Shown here one piece after another: positions 56,266 to 64,000 of a DNA stretch of 64,000 bases. The position numbers and the translations under genes are program-made. Numbering within the stretch: position 1 is the stretch's first letter; every line of letters begins with the position of its first letter. Origin of the DNA: Gammaproteobacteria bacterium (GTDB taxonomy: Bacteria; Pseudomonadota; Gammaproteobacteria; Pseudomonadales; Pseudohongiellaceae); the NCBI GenBank assembly GCA_030831165.1, contig JAURLP010000038.1, forward strand, positions 1 through 64,000, read 5' to 3'. The notes below the pieces were generated by a model that worked only from the letters and a program-made list of their open reading frames with translations, had not been told where the DNA came from and searched no databases.

Positions 56266-56763
56266 TTAAGACAAGCTGGCAATCGCGGCATCATAATCAG
56301 GTTCGTCAGCAATTTCGCCAACAAGTTGTGAATAAGCCACGTTGCCTTCTTCATCGATGACCACCACCGCGCGAGCCGTTAAACCCTGCAGAGGGCCATC
56401 AGTCTGTTTGACACCATAATCCGAGGCAAAGTCAGAACGGAAGGCTGAAGCAGGAAGCACATTTTCCAGGCCTTCTGCACCACAAAATCGCCCCATTGCA
56501 AAAGGTAAATCCATTGAGGTACAAATCACAGTCGTATTATCCAACTCACCGGCTTTTGCGTTAAATGCACGTGTGGAGGTTTGGCAAACGGGCGTATCTA
56601 TGCTTGGGAAAATATTCAGTATGACACGCTTGCCTTTTAGATCACTGCTGCTCAGTTCAGACAGGTCTGTTTTCAATAGGGTAAAGTCAGGCGCTTTGGA
56701 ACCTGCTGCGGGTAGTTCGCCATTGGTTTGAATTGGGTTGCCCCTTAAAGTAATTTGAGCCAT
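56266..56763 (-). CDS. tpx: Thiol peroxidase Tpx
   Basis: A 165-residue atypical 2-Cys peroxiredoxin: [21 protein letters not shown], peroxidatic Cys in [17 protein letters not shown] (about 60) and resolving Cys in [20 protein letters not shown] (about 94). Reduces organic hydroperoxides in the periplasm or cytoplasm using thioredoxin. Its stop lies about 10 bp before the ALS remnant begins, so a deletion has joined them. Confidence 0.96.
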   Translation of the reverse strand: MAQITLRGNPIQTNGELPAAGSKAPDFTLLKTDLSELSSSDLKGKRVILNIFPSIDTPVCQTSTRAFNAKAGELDNTTVICTSMDLPFAMGRFCGAEGLENVLPASAFRSDFASDYGVKQTDGPLQGLTARAVVVIDEEGNVAYSQLVGEIADEPDYDAAIASLS

Positions 56764-56892
56764 GTTATTTCCTGTAGTGTGATTGTGAGTTTAATAAACC
56801 ATTTAATTAACTATTTAATTTAACTTAACTATTTTTAACCGAGTCTTAAGTGCTACGAATAATCAATCATTTTAGATTGAGTCAAAACACTT

Positions 56893-57990
56893 TTATTCAA
56901 ATCTATCTAAAAGCTGATAAGCAATACGCGGAGACCTGAAAGAGCCTATCCAGACTTCTTTGCCCCCAGGGATTATCGCCATCGTGGCGCCCGTGAAATC
57001 CGGTGTGGCTACAGTATCCAGAATAACACGATCCTGCATGGTCTCTGGATGGATATAAGAGGCAATCGATCCGCGCGGGCAGTTGCTGACCGGTGGTGCG
57101 CCGGTGCCGGCACAGGTTGCTTCATCATCCCGCATCCCCGCCGTCAATAAATAGCCATTGCTGTCATAGACCACATTGTCCGGGGCAAACGCCATTGTTC
57201 TGGTGCGTCTGAGCACTCTGGACGGATTGCTGTTAGACAGTGTCACGATGGCACTGAGTCCGGATGCAGCTATAAAGATTTCGGTTTCATCTTCTGAAAC
57301 CTGAATGCCATTATTGCCTGGTAATTCGGAACCTTCGAGCTTGATGAAACCACTTGAGCCGGGTACCCACTTATAGACAGAGCCGGTTGGCATGCCCGAT
57401 AACAAATCCTCGAAACTAAAACCCGGATGCATCAGCACGGTGGCCAATATTGTGCCATCACGCATGGCGCTGACATCATTGGCATCAAGACCTTCTGGCA
57501 TCAGCACACAACCCACCCAGGTGATTTGAGGCATGTCTGAGCTGGCATCAAGCTCAAACACTTCTATGGCTTCACGCCCACCATGACTGACTACGTATAA
57601 ATTATATCTTTCATCACTGCTTACGTTGATCTGAATACCCAAACCATGTGTTTGGAAATTGTTCAGATCCGGCGCGTCAGGGCATGCGCCATAAAGATTA
57701 CGATTTAAACGATTCCGGCCCGCCTGAGGCGAATAGAGCTCGGTGACATTTTTACTGACAGCATCCACCAGATACAGTCCGGTGGTGCTTTCCTCAGAAT
57801 AAGCGCCTGCCACAACCCAGTCCGTGCCCGGTATAATGACCAAATCTTCAGGAACATCTAATCCGCAAATATAATTTAATCCACCTGAGCCACTGCAGTC
57901 CTCGGCACCATTAACACTATCAGCCGCAAAAAGATTAGCTGAACAAAAACTCAGCACAATAATCAAAAGGGTTTTAAGGTTTCTTATCAT
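56893..57990 (-). CDS. Secreted beta-propeller, SMP-30/arylesterase-like
   Basis: A 365-residue protein from ATG 57990, preceded by GGAGAG; an in-frame upstream codon at 58035 is less likely. Signal peptide ends NLFAADS. Repeated propeller-like blades (GLYLVDAVSKNVTELYSP, ERYNLYVVSHGGREAIEVFEL, DNVVYDSNGYLLTAGMRDDE) and six cysteines suggest disulfides. The look is of the SMP-30/paraoxonase group, but no catalytic set was confirmed. Confidence 0.7.
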   Translation of the reverse strand: MIRNLKTLLIIVLSFCSANLFAADSVNGAEDCSGSGGLNYICGLDVPEDLVIIPGTDWVVAGAYSEESTTGLYLVDAVSKNVTELYSPQAGRNRLNRNLYGACPDAPDLNNFQTHGLGIQINVSSDERYNLYVVSHGGREAIEVFELDASSDMPQITWVGCVLMPEGLDANDVSAMRDGTILATVLMHPGFSFEDLLSGMPTGSVYKWVPGSSGFIKLEGSELPGNNGIQVSEDETEIFIAASGLSAIVTLSNSNPSRVLRRTRTMAFAPDNVVYDSNGYLLTAGMRDDEATCAGTGAPPVSNCPRGSIASYIHPETMQDRVILDTVATPDFTGATMAIIPGGKEVWIGSFRSPRIAYQLLDRFE

Positions 57991-58172
57991 TAGAGGCTCT
58001 CCAGCTAAACTGTTTTGGGATCGAAATACTATCACAAGCCAACCAGCTTGAGCAGGTCTGTTTTCTTTGATTTATTTCATTCACAGCCCTCTTTACGATT
58101 TGAGTAAACCCTGAATAATGCTAGCATCGGGTAGTTGTTTTTGAATATCCCAAAATAATAAGGAGCTCCCAG

Positions 58173-58856
58173 ATGAAGAAAACTAAAATAATACTCTCAG
58201 CACTCGCCTGCATACTGGCCTCGAGCGTGAGTCTTGCTCAAAATGACGAACAACCCCCCATGTCTTTTTTTATCACCGGGGTCGGTTTGGGTGATGGTGG
58301 TAATTTGGGCGGTCTGGCCGGCGCTGATGCCCATTGTCAGGTACTGGCTACCTCGGTTGGCCGCGGTGATTCCACGTGGCGTGCTTACCTGAGCACACAG
58401 GGTCCTAATGCCGTGAATGCCCGTGATCGTATAGGTTCAGGCCCCTGGTATGGCGCTGCTGGCAACCTGATTGCACGTGATCAGGACCACCTTCATGGAG
58501 ATACCCTTGTACAAGCACGGCTTGGTAACGGTCTGCACCCTTTTCATGCCAGAACAGAAAGAGGCGATATGGTTCCTGGTATAGTGACCAGAGAGACTGG
58601 CCTGGATGTCAGCAAACATGACATATTAACGGGTTCAACACCTGACGGACGTGCCTACCCTACTGGCACTGATCAAACCTGCTCCAACTGGACCAGTAAT
58701 GATGCAAACAGCGGCAGCGCCCGTGTTGGTCACCATGACCGTCACGGTTTCATGGATAATTCATGGAACTCCACGCATGGCACTCGAAACTGCAGTCAGG
58801 CTGGTGTTGAAGCAGGCGGAGGTGCAGGATACTTTTATTGCTTTGCAATCGATTAA
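58173..58856 (+). CDS. Secreted lectin-like (endostatin-like fold) protein
   Basis: A 227-residue exported protein with a signal peptide ending SLAQ. After it: FFITGVGLGDGGNLGGLAGADAHCQVLA, TWRAYLST, GPWYGAAG, CSNWTSND and a C-terminal GGAGYFYCFA. This is the C-type lectin/endostatin-like layout of many bacterial secreted proteins often annotated as lectins. Four Cys probably form two disulfides. Ligand unknown. Confidence 0.8.
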   Translation: MKKTKIILSALACILASSVSLAQNDEQPPMSFFITGVGLGDGGNLGGLAGADAHCQVLATSVGRGDSTWRAYLSTQGPNAVNARDRIGSGPWYGAAGNLIARDQDHLHGDTLVQARLGNGLHPFHARTERGDMVPGIVTRETGLDVSKHDILTGSTPDGRAYPTGTDQTCSNWTSNDANSGSARVGHHDRHGFMDNSWNSTHGTRNCSQAGVEAGGGAGYFYCFAID

Positions 58857-58925
58857 GACTTTAGCTTGGGTGGTTGAACCTTAATAAACATCTCGTCAAT
58901 CCACCAAGGCAGTTTTAAGAAGAAT

Positions 58926-58966
58926 AAAATGGCTGATAGTTTCAGGACTATCGGCCATTTTTTTGG
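58926..58966 (+). terminator. Rho-independent terminator of the lectin-like gene
   Basis: AAAATGGC-TGATAGT pairs with ACTATCG-GCCATTTT around the loop TTCAGG, followed by more T; 70 bp after the stop codon. Confidence 0.9.
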
Positions 58967-59025
58967 CTTTTTTTTAGCTTATTTTTTAGCCACTAAAATA
59001 ATTAATTTGGTAATACAGGAGCACT

Positions 59026-59565
59026 ATGGTCCTTTGCTCTGAATTACCTCAGGAAACAGTCATCACCCTGCTCCCCAATCGCTCATCCAGTTGGACTAAA
59101 ACCCGTCTGTTTATTTTTATTATTTGCGGGATGATGCTTCTAATAGGCACATTCTGGGCTTTCGTTGGGGCATGGATGATATTGCCCTTTTCAGGCATTG
59201 AGGCTGCTCTGGTGGCTTTTTTTCTCTATCGGGTTTATCTGGGCACCTATCATAAACAAGTGATTACTTTTTCAGGCGATAACGTGCTGATTGAATCAGG
59301 CAAACATTTTCCCAAACACCGATGGCAACTCACTAAAGACCGTACTTATCTTGCGCTAACTGAACCAAGAAATCCTCAAAGTCCTCTGGGTATTAAAATC
59401 AGCGACAGTATCACCAGCCTGGAATTAGGCTCTTTTCTGAATAAAACCGACAAGCAGTTTGCTCTGGCAAAACTCAGGGCCTCAGGCCTGACAATTCGCG
59501 AGTATAAAAAAGCGGATGATGCCCCTTTCCTTTTTTTAACCCGGATTTTTAGTGCCCATCACTAG
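59026..59565 (+). CDS. DUF2244 inner-membrane protein
   Basis: A 179-residue protein: LLPNRSSSWTKTRLFIFIICGMMLL, two adjacent membrane helices (about 27-47 and 50-70) and FFLYRVYLGTYHKQVITFSGDNVLIESGKHFPKHRWQL. It matches DUF2244, which is often found near cytochrome oxidase genes. Function unknown. GGAG ribosome site. Confidence 0.85.
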   Translation: MVLCSELPQETVITLLPNRSSSWTKTRLFIFIICGMMLLIGTFWAFVGAWMILPFSGIEAALVAFFLYRVYLGTYHKQVITFSGDNVLIESGKHFPKHRWQLTKDRTYLALTEPRNPQSPLGIKISDSITSLELGSFLNKTDKQFALAKLRASGLTIREYKKADDAPFLFLTRIFSAHH

Positions 59566-59598
59566 TACAAATTGAATTTCTTGTAGTATTATCCGCGC

Positions 59599-59853
59599 AT
59601 GCCTATTTATGAATACAAGTGCCGTAGCTGCGGCCATCAATTTGAAAAAATCGTTAAAATGAGCGAGGCGCCTGACTGCGAATCCTGCAATAGTCCTGAC
59701 CTTGAAAAACTGTTTAACGCTCCAGGCATCCGCACGACTAAAAGTCAAAACCGCTCATCGGCTCAGGAACGCGCTAGCCGAAGCAGGGTTCATAAAGACA
59801 TTAAAGTCGCCGAGAGCGATTTCCTTAAAAAAGAACTTAGCCACGATCATTAA
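59599..59853 (+). CDS. FmdB-family zinc-ribbon protein
   Basis: An 84-residue protein: [20 protein letters not shown] with CxxC at 8-11 and CESCNSPD with the second CxxC at about 27-30, the FmdB zinc ribbon. The basic tail is rich in Ser, Arg and Lys. The family's regulatory role is only loosely defined. It follows DUF2244 by 33 bp. Confidence 0.92.
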   Translation: MPIYEYKCRSCGHQFEKIVKMSEAPDCESCNSPDLEKLFNAPGIRTTKSQNRSSAQERASRSRVHKDIKVAESDFLKKELSHDH

Positions 59854-59863
59854 AACGCATTTT

Positions 59864-59894
59864 AAAAAAAGCCCTTTATATTCGGGCTTTTTTT
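59864..59894 (+). terminator. Rho-independent terminator after fmdB-like gene
   Basis: AAAAAAAGCCC (59864-59874) pairs with GGGCTTTTTTT (59884-59894); 10 bp after the stop codon. Confidence 0.92.
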
Positions 59895-60037
59895 ATAACT
59901 GTTTTTTGTGGTTAATGTTTCTAACTTTTTTCTCAGGTATTTTCTAAGTCGGTCTTTCGACCCGCATCAATTCTTGACCTGTCATAATTCATCAATATTG
60001 ATCACAATAGAGCTAATGGAATAAACGGAGTCAAGGC

Positions 60038-60757
60038 ATGTTTGAAGTCGCAGAGATCGGTCACAAACTTTCAAAAAAGCAATTTGCTGAACTAGCTCCA
60101 CAGTTGCACACGCGCTTACTGGAAGCTCAATTCAGATTACAGAAAACTGGCCATTCTGTTGTCATCATTGTTTCAGGTGTTGAAGGTGCCGGCAAAGGTG
60201 GAGTGGTCAATCGCCTTAATGAATGGCTGGATTCTCGCGGCATTACTACCAATGCCTTTTGGGATGAAACGGATGAACAAGTCATGCGACCTGCTTTCTG
60301 GCGATTCTGGCGAACTTTACCGGCACGCGGCAACATCGGCATATTATTTGGCTCATGGTATACACGCCCGATCGTTAAAAAAGTGTTTGGTGAAATCGAT
60401 GCGGCTGAATTCGAAAGACAGTTAAAAAATATCTGTGAATTTGAACGCATGCTTGCAGATGACGGCGTCATTATTATCAAGCTCTGGTTTCACCTCTCCA
60501 AACATGTTGCCGCCAAGAAACTGGAAAAAGAAGCCAAATCGCGACAATCTCCTCCAGAAACCAAAAAGTTTCTCAAGCAATATGATGCTTTTTTACCCGT
60601 ATCTGAACAAGCTCTGCGGGATACCGAACAAAGTAATTTACCCTGGCACATCATAGAAGCCAGCGATGAAAAATATCGTGATGCAACCGCGGCGACAATT
60701 GTTTTGGATACCCTGTTATTACATCTGGATAAAGACCAACAAAGCAACTCACATTGA
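60038..60757 (+). CDS. Single-domain PPK2/Pap-like polyphosphate kinase family protein
   Basis: A 239-residue PPK2-fold protein. It starts MFEVAEIGHKLSKKQFAELA, just like the N-terminal half of two-domain polyphosphate:AMP phosphotransferases (about 500 aa), but the second half is absent. Walker A is GVEGAGKGG (47-55), with Glu at the place of the Asp found in typical PPK2 (GRDAAGKGG). Also LFGSWYTRPIV and IIKLWFHLSK. Activity is uncertain because of the missing domain and the Asp-to-Glu change. Confidence 0.8.
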   Translation: MFEVAEIGHKLSKKQFAELAPQLHTRLLEAQFRLQKTGHSVVIIVSGVEGAGKGGVVNRLNEWLDSRGITTNAFWDETDEQVMRPAFWRFWRTLPARGNIGILFGSWYTRPIVKKVFGEIDAAEFERQLKNICEFERMLADDGVIIIKLWFHLSKHVAAKKLEKEAKSRQSPPETKKFLKQYDAFLPVSEQALRDTEQSNLPWHIIEASDEKYRDATAATIVLDTLLLHLDKDQQSNSH

Positions 60758-60833
60758 CAGCCTATGCCTGTGCGGACTAGCATCAGCTTTTTATTGCAAA
60801 CATAAACTTACACATTAAAAGGGCAGATAAACG

Positions 60834-61676
60834 TTGAAATATTTAAGCTTTTTAAGACCTGATGGTCAGGCCACTATTGGTAGATTAGACCATGCAGGAG
60901 ATAGCATAATAGAACTATTAAAAAATAATGAACCCAGCGACCTTAAGTCTGCCTTAAAAGATAATACGCTAGGCCAGCTGTCCGAAGGAAAAACCTATGG
61001 TCTTGATGAAATTCGTTTTCTTCCTCTTATTCCAAATCCAGACAAAATGCTGTGTGTGGGTTTAAATTATAAATCACATCGCGAAGAAACTGGCCTTGGT
61101 AAAGGTTCAGTCTATCCAGTCATTTTTACGCGTTTTAGTAACACCCTTGTTGCTCATGGTGAACCGATAATACTACCCGCAGCCTCAAGCAAGCTTGACT
61201 ATGAAGGTGAGCTGGCTCTGGTCATTAGTAAAGCTGGCCGCGCCATATCTGAAGAAGATGCCTTTGATCATATTGCCGGCTTTAGCTGTTTTAATGATGC
61301 CTCTGTTCGTGACTGGCAGAGACATGCCAGCCAGTATACGCCGGGCAAGAATTTTCCTGCTACCGGAGGCTTTGGTCCTTATTTAGTGACGCCCGATGAA
61401 ATTGATGACCTGCAAAATCAGCATGTCTCCACCAGACTCAATAATGAACTCGTCCAGGATCAGCCCATCTCTGACTTGATATTTCCAATACCCTATCTAA
61501 TTAACTACATTTCTACTTTCACGCCTCTGGAGCCCGGCGATGTTATCGTCACCGGCACCCCAGGTGGTGTGGGCGCAGCAAGAACGCCTCCGCTGTGGAT
61601 GAAGGCGGGTGACACGGTTGAGGTAAATGTTGGAGAAATCGGCACTTTAATTAATCCGGTAAGCGCCGAAACGTAA
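60834..61676 (+). CDS. Fumarylacetoacetate hydrolase-family protein
   Basis: A 280-residue FAH-fold enzyme, starting at TTG 60834. Metal motif YEGELALVISKAG (about 122-134), GFSCFNDASVRDWQR, GPYLVTPDEI and TGTPGGVGAARTP are diagnostic. Family members cleave C-C bonds in diketo acids or decarboxylate oxaloacetate. The substrate is not fixed by context. Confidence 0.9.
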   Translation: MKYLSFLRPDGQATIGRLDHAGDSIIELLKNNEPSDLKSALKDNTLGQLSEGKTYGLDEIRFLPLIPNPDKMLCVGLNYKSHREETGLGKGSVYPVIFTRFSNTLVAHGEPIILPAASSKLDYEGELALVISKAGRAISEEDAFDHIAGFSCFNDASVRDWQRHASQYTPGKNFPATGGFGPYLVTPDEIDDLQNQHVSTRLNNELVQDQPISDLIFPIPYLINYISTFTPLEPGDVIVTGTPGGVGAARTPPLWMKAGDTVEVNVGEIGTLINPVSAET

Positions 61677-61739
61677 TTTTTACGACATTGATATGCCTAT
61701 AGCAGCCACTCACTAAATAAAAGTGCTTGGCTGTTATAA

Positions 61740-62531
61740 CTAGAAAATAACTTTGAATACGCCTTGCATGGCAGACTCATTAAACCCTGCCCGTCCTGTT
61801 TTATTGTGCCAATAAAGATATTCCAAACCTAAAAACACCCGATCATTCATTTCCCATAACAGCTGAGGCTGTCCTTGATAATTACTTGCGCTGGTAGCCT
61901 CCCTACCCGTGTAATCAAAAAAGCCTTGAAATGAAAAATTATTATTCCAAAAAGTAAAAGGCAGGTTCCAGGCGAGGGTTAATTGCTGAGTATGCCCTGT
62001 CAGGGTCGGATCATTTCTGTTAAACAAATGCACTTTAAAAAATCTAAATCCAGGAAAAGCTAGGTCAACACTTAAACCACCCAAAAACACTGCTTTTTCT
62101 ACTGCTTTATTTTTTACATAATCTAATTCGCCGATCAAATAAATATCCCTGATTAACCCTGCATTTAAAGATCCGTCACCAAATATTTTTCCAGGGCTGA
62201 GTCTCGGCCCCCATTCAAAATACGTGTTACCAGCATTTTCAAAATTACCAAGGTTAGCCATATCTAAAAAATAAAAATTATCACCAAAGCTCCATGTCTG
62301 GCTGTGTACATAAGTTAAAATAGTTTGTTCTTGATCTGCTCGTCGATCATAGGCATTAGAGTGGACCAATTCGACGGAATCAGTTCCTTGCGCATTGGCA
62401 GAAAACGGCAAAAAATGGATAAGAACAATAAGTAGAAAAGGCAAAACTTTCTTTGAAAAAAAAAAGAATAATTGATCAGAGAGTTGTTGCAGTCCTTGCT
62501 GTTTGAATTTTTGTCGATGCGAAAAGTTCAA
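61740..62531 (-). CDS. Tsx-like nucleoside-specific outer-membrane channel
   Basis: A 263-residue beta-barrel with a long N-terminal leader (FLPFSANAQ about 48). Repeated aromatic strands (TYVHSQTWSFGDNFYFLDMAN, YFEWGPRLSPGK, HTQQLTLAWNLPFTF, FQGFFDYTGREA, FLGLEYLYWHNKTGR), ending in F, resemble Tsx/DUF5020 porins. Ligand could be nucleosides. Confidence 0.78.
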   Translation of the reverse strand: MNFSHRQKFKQQGLQQLSDQLFFFFSKKVLPFLLIVLIHFLPFSANAQGTDSVELVHSNAYDRRADQEQTILTYVHSQTWSFGDNFYFLDMANLGNFENAGNTYFEWGPRLSPGKIFGDGSLNAGLIRDIYLIGELDYVKNKAVEKAVFLGGLSVDLAFPGFRFFKVHLFNRNDPTLTGHTQQLTLAWNLPFTFWNNNFSFQGFFDYTGREATSASNYQGQPQLLWEMNDRVFLGLEYLYWHNKTGRAGFNESAMQGVFKVIF

Positions 62532-62572
62532 AAAAGACTCACTATTGTTTTAGTATTTTGAGCTATTGAAAA

Positions 62573-62611
62573 GAAAAACAGGGCCAGAAAACTGCTATTT
62601 CAGACCCTGTT
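62573..62611 (-). terminator. Hairpin terminator downstream of the SMP-30-like gene
   Basis: Read on the minus strand, ACAGGG-TCTG-AAAT pairs imperfectly with TTTC-TGGC-CCTGT and is followed by TTTTTC. It is 25 bp past the stop of the gene at 62634-63545 and before the Tsx-like gene. Confidence 0.7.
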
Positions 62612-62633
62612 GATTTCTGGTTTTCTATATTGC

Positions 62634-63545
62634 TTACAATTTTATAAATGCCAGGGCATTATTAGGGTTCATTGGGATAACCAGTTGATGCTGCACAGAG
62701 TCATAGCACATGGACGCTGCACTCGGAATGCCAACTGCAATCACGACAGCTTCTTTGCCAGGCTCAATTCTGGAAACACTACCAAAACGAACTGAACTGA
62801 CATATTTGGTGCCATCATCAGTGACCACAACGCCATCATTGCCGGCTTCAGCGGCATATTCAGTGCGAACAACATTGCCATTAGTATCAAAGGTAATAAC
62901 CGCATTGGATCCAATATTAACAACCACGACATTGCCGTCATTATCTACAGCCACACCATTTGGTCTGGCTAGTACATCGCCTTCAACCAGAACCGACTTG
63001 GACCCATTTGGCATGACTTTGTAAATCAAGCCTTCATTGGAATCTGAAATATAGGCTGTGCCATCTTCAGCAACACCAATGCCATTTAAAAAACCGGCAT
63101 CAGAGACAAAAACGGAATTCAGAGGCTCACCACTGGCCAAATCAAAAGAACGTAGGTAGCCTGAATCAACGGTATAAAGCACTCCGTTTTGTACAGCACT
63201 GCCAATTGGATCAGCTAATTCCAGACCATCTCTTGTGGCACCAATCCACTTGGACGTGTGAACACTACCATCTGGATTAATCAGTGAAACGAAACCGTCT
63301 TCAGGGGCGCCTTCGGAGCGATCTCCTGCATTCATGGATAAAATCAGGTTTTTATGTGGATCAAAGGTGCAGCTTTCAGTGAAATGGAAACTGCCAAATA
63401 CTTTAACATTTTGCGACATCTGCATTTTAATTCCGGCCTCATTGACTGAACTTAAAGGTTCGCCTGCCTGGAATTGCTGTGCTGTTGCGGATAGTGATAG
63501 TAAGGAAATGGTTGAGAAGACTGCTGCTGCTATTTTAGTTTTCAT
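62634..63545 (-). CDS. Secreted SMP-30/NHL-type beta-propeller protein
   Basis: A 303-residue exported protein (signal peptide ending SATAQQ). Propeller repeats: GFVSLINPDGSVHTSKWIG, GVAEDGTAYISDSNEGLIYKVMPNGS, GVAVDNDGNVVVVNIGSNAVITFDTNGN, VVVTDDGTKYVSSVRFGSV. This is the SMP-30/gluconolactonase or NHL type. No enzyme activity is demonstrated by the motifs. GGAGA-type site before ATG. Confidence 0.8.
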   Translation of the reverse strand: MKTKIAAAVFSTISLLSLSATAQQFQAGEPLSSVNEAGIKMQMSQNVKVFGSFHFTESCTFDPHKNLILSMNAGDRSEGAPEDGFVSLINPDGSVHTSKWIGATRDGLELADPIGSAVQNGVLYTVDSGYLRSFDLASGEPLNSVFVSDAGFLNGIGVAEDGTAYISDSNEGLIYKVMPNGSKSVLVEGDVLARPNGVAVDNDGNVVVVNIGSNAVITFDTNGNVVRTEYAAEAGNDGVVVTDDGTKYVSSVRFGSVSRIEPGKEAVVIAVGIPSAASMCYDSVQHQLVIPMNPNNALAFIKL

Positions 63546-63714
63546 GTTTTCTCCTAGAGATTTTATGGTTTATTCCGATAAATATGATACTTAAACGACT
63601 GCTATTACAAACAGCCGATTATGATAACCTATATTAAATTAATGAAGTAGATTAAAAGCGCTCTAAACCGGATAGTATTCGACCGATTTAGAACCCTTTA
63701 GGCCTATACAGCCC

Positions 63715-63742
63715 TTGTTCTATTGCGCAACTGGCGTATACT
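63715..63742 (+). promoter_or_regulatory. Sigma-70 promoter of the last gene
   Basis: TTGTTC (63715-63720) and TATACT (63737-63742) are 16 bases apart; the gene start is 56 bp downstream. Confidence 0.5.
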
Positions 63743-63797
63743 TGATGCTCATTTTTTTATTAACCTACTACTTAATATTCCCCAAAGGAGAATTTTA

Positions 63798-64000
63798 ATG
63801 ACAAACTATAAGACCCTCTTGCGAGGAGTGATCTTCTTTCTAGCGGCTCTCACCATAGTGGCATGCTCACAGGAAGAAGCTAGCATGCCAGCTCAAGCCA
63901 CTAATGATATGGCTTCTGACATGGCCACAGAAGCAGCCGATATGGCAATGGATATGGCTGAAGAAGGCCATGGCGTGATGACTGCTGCAGAACAAGCCAA
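63798..64000 (+). CDS. Lipoprotein, N-terminal part (cut by window end)
   Basis: AAAGGAG precedes ATG 63798. The first 67 residues are visible: a signal ending in the lipobox IVAC (Cys about residue 23) and then an Ala/Met/Glu/Asp-rich linker (MASDMATEAADMAMDMAEEG). The mature domain lies outside the window, so the function cannot be told. Confidence 0.75.
   Translation, partial: MTNYKTLLRGVIFFLAALTIVACSQEEASMPAQATNDMASDMATEAADMAMDMAEEGHGVMTAAEQA

Noticed and set aside
1-64000. CRISPR array, IS element, integron or origin of replication
   Set aside because: No regularly spaced repeats, transposase, attC-like series, DnaA-box cluster or dnaA/gidA context was found.

Overview
The window is a continuous stretch of a gammaproteobacterial chromosome, probably from a marine or other aquatic oligotroph. 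The evidence is the gene order suhB / trmJ / iscR-iscS-iscU-iscA-hscB, housekeeping proteins of gammaproteobacterial type (IscS, SuhB, RlmH-RsfS-NadD-ProA, PurE-PurK, SerA-SerC), a TonB-dependent receptor, several secreted or lipid-anchored hydrolases and c-type cytochromes. Base composition is moderate to AT-leaning. I cannot name the genus from the sequence. No rRNA, tRNA, CRISPR array, transposase or prophage was seen.

Layout. 0-3 kb: Fe-S cluster (isc) operon on the minus strand with an IscR-type site on its promoter. 3-7.6 kb: trmJ, suhB, a universal stress protein and a DUF4212/Na+:solute symporter pair. 7.6-9.4 kb: a metallo-beta-lactamase-fold lipoprotein and a decayed bicupin gene. 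9.5-14.8 kb: mobA, a MscS channel, pirin and several small membrane proteins, including a tandem paralogue pair and a YbaN-type gene with a stop at codon 4. 14.9-18.4 kb: a large M16 peptidase lipoprotein and a NadR-like kinase. 19.0-21.6 kb: a TPP riboswitch directly upstream of a TonB receptor, which points to thiamine-compound uptake. 21.7-30.4 kb: the most accessory-looking part: a YfcH epimerase, a frameshifted Lys/Ala-rich coiled-coil gene, a TetR-hydroxylase-WrbA operon behind a 22-bp perfect palindrome, MarC, a class C serine hydrolase and a B3-type metallo-beta-lactamase whose first metal ligand is Gln. At least six copies of a short dispersed palindrome are scattered through this part. 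30.7-47 kb: two DUF5916 outer-membrane paralogues flank core genes (tyrB-like aminotransferase, purEK, a cytochrome, rlmH-rsfS-nadD-proA, serA-serC). 47-51.7 kb: a triheme cytochrome, a type II glutamine synthetase preceded by a likely NtrC enhancer and sigma-54 promoter, and a convergent Ser/Thr kinase / PP2C phosphatase pair. 52-56.8 kb: a P-permease, an aldehyde dehydrogenase, tpx, and remnants of an acetolactate synthase and perhaps a Na/Pi cotransporter. 57-64 kb: secreted beta-propellers, a lectin-like protein, DUF2244, FmdB, a single-domain PPK2, a FAH-family hydrolase, a Tsx-like porin and a lipoprotein cut by the window end.

How the genes work together: iscR-iscS-iscU-iscA-hscB build and deliver Fe-S clusters under feedback from IscR; rlmH-rsfS-nadD-proA are a compact minus-strand run; serA-serC cover two successive steps of serine synthesis and end at a clear terminator; the TetR operon looks like an inducible aromatic hydroxylation plus quinone-reduction module. 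No plainly new multi-gene system stands out. The strongest leads are regulatory (TPP-controlled receptor, NtrC/sigma-54 GSII, TetR palindrome), the dispersed palindrome family and the cluster of broken genes.
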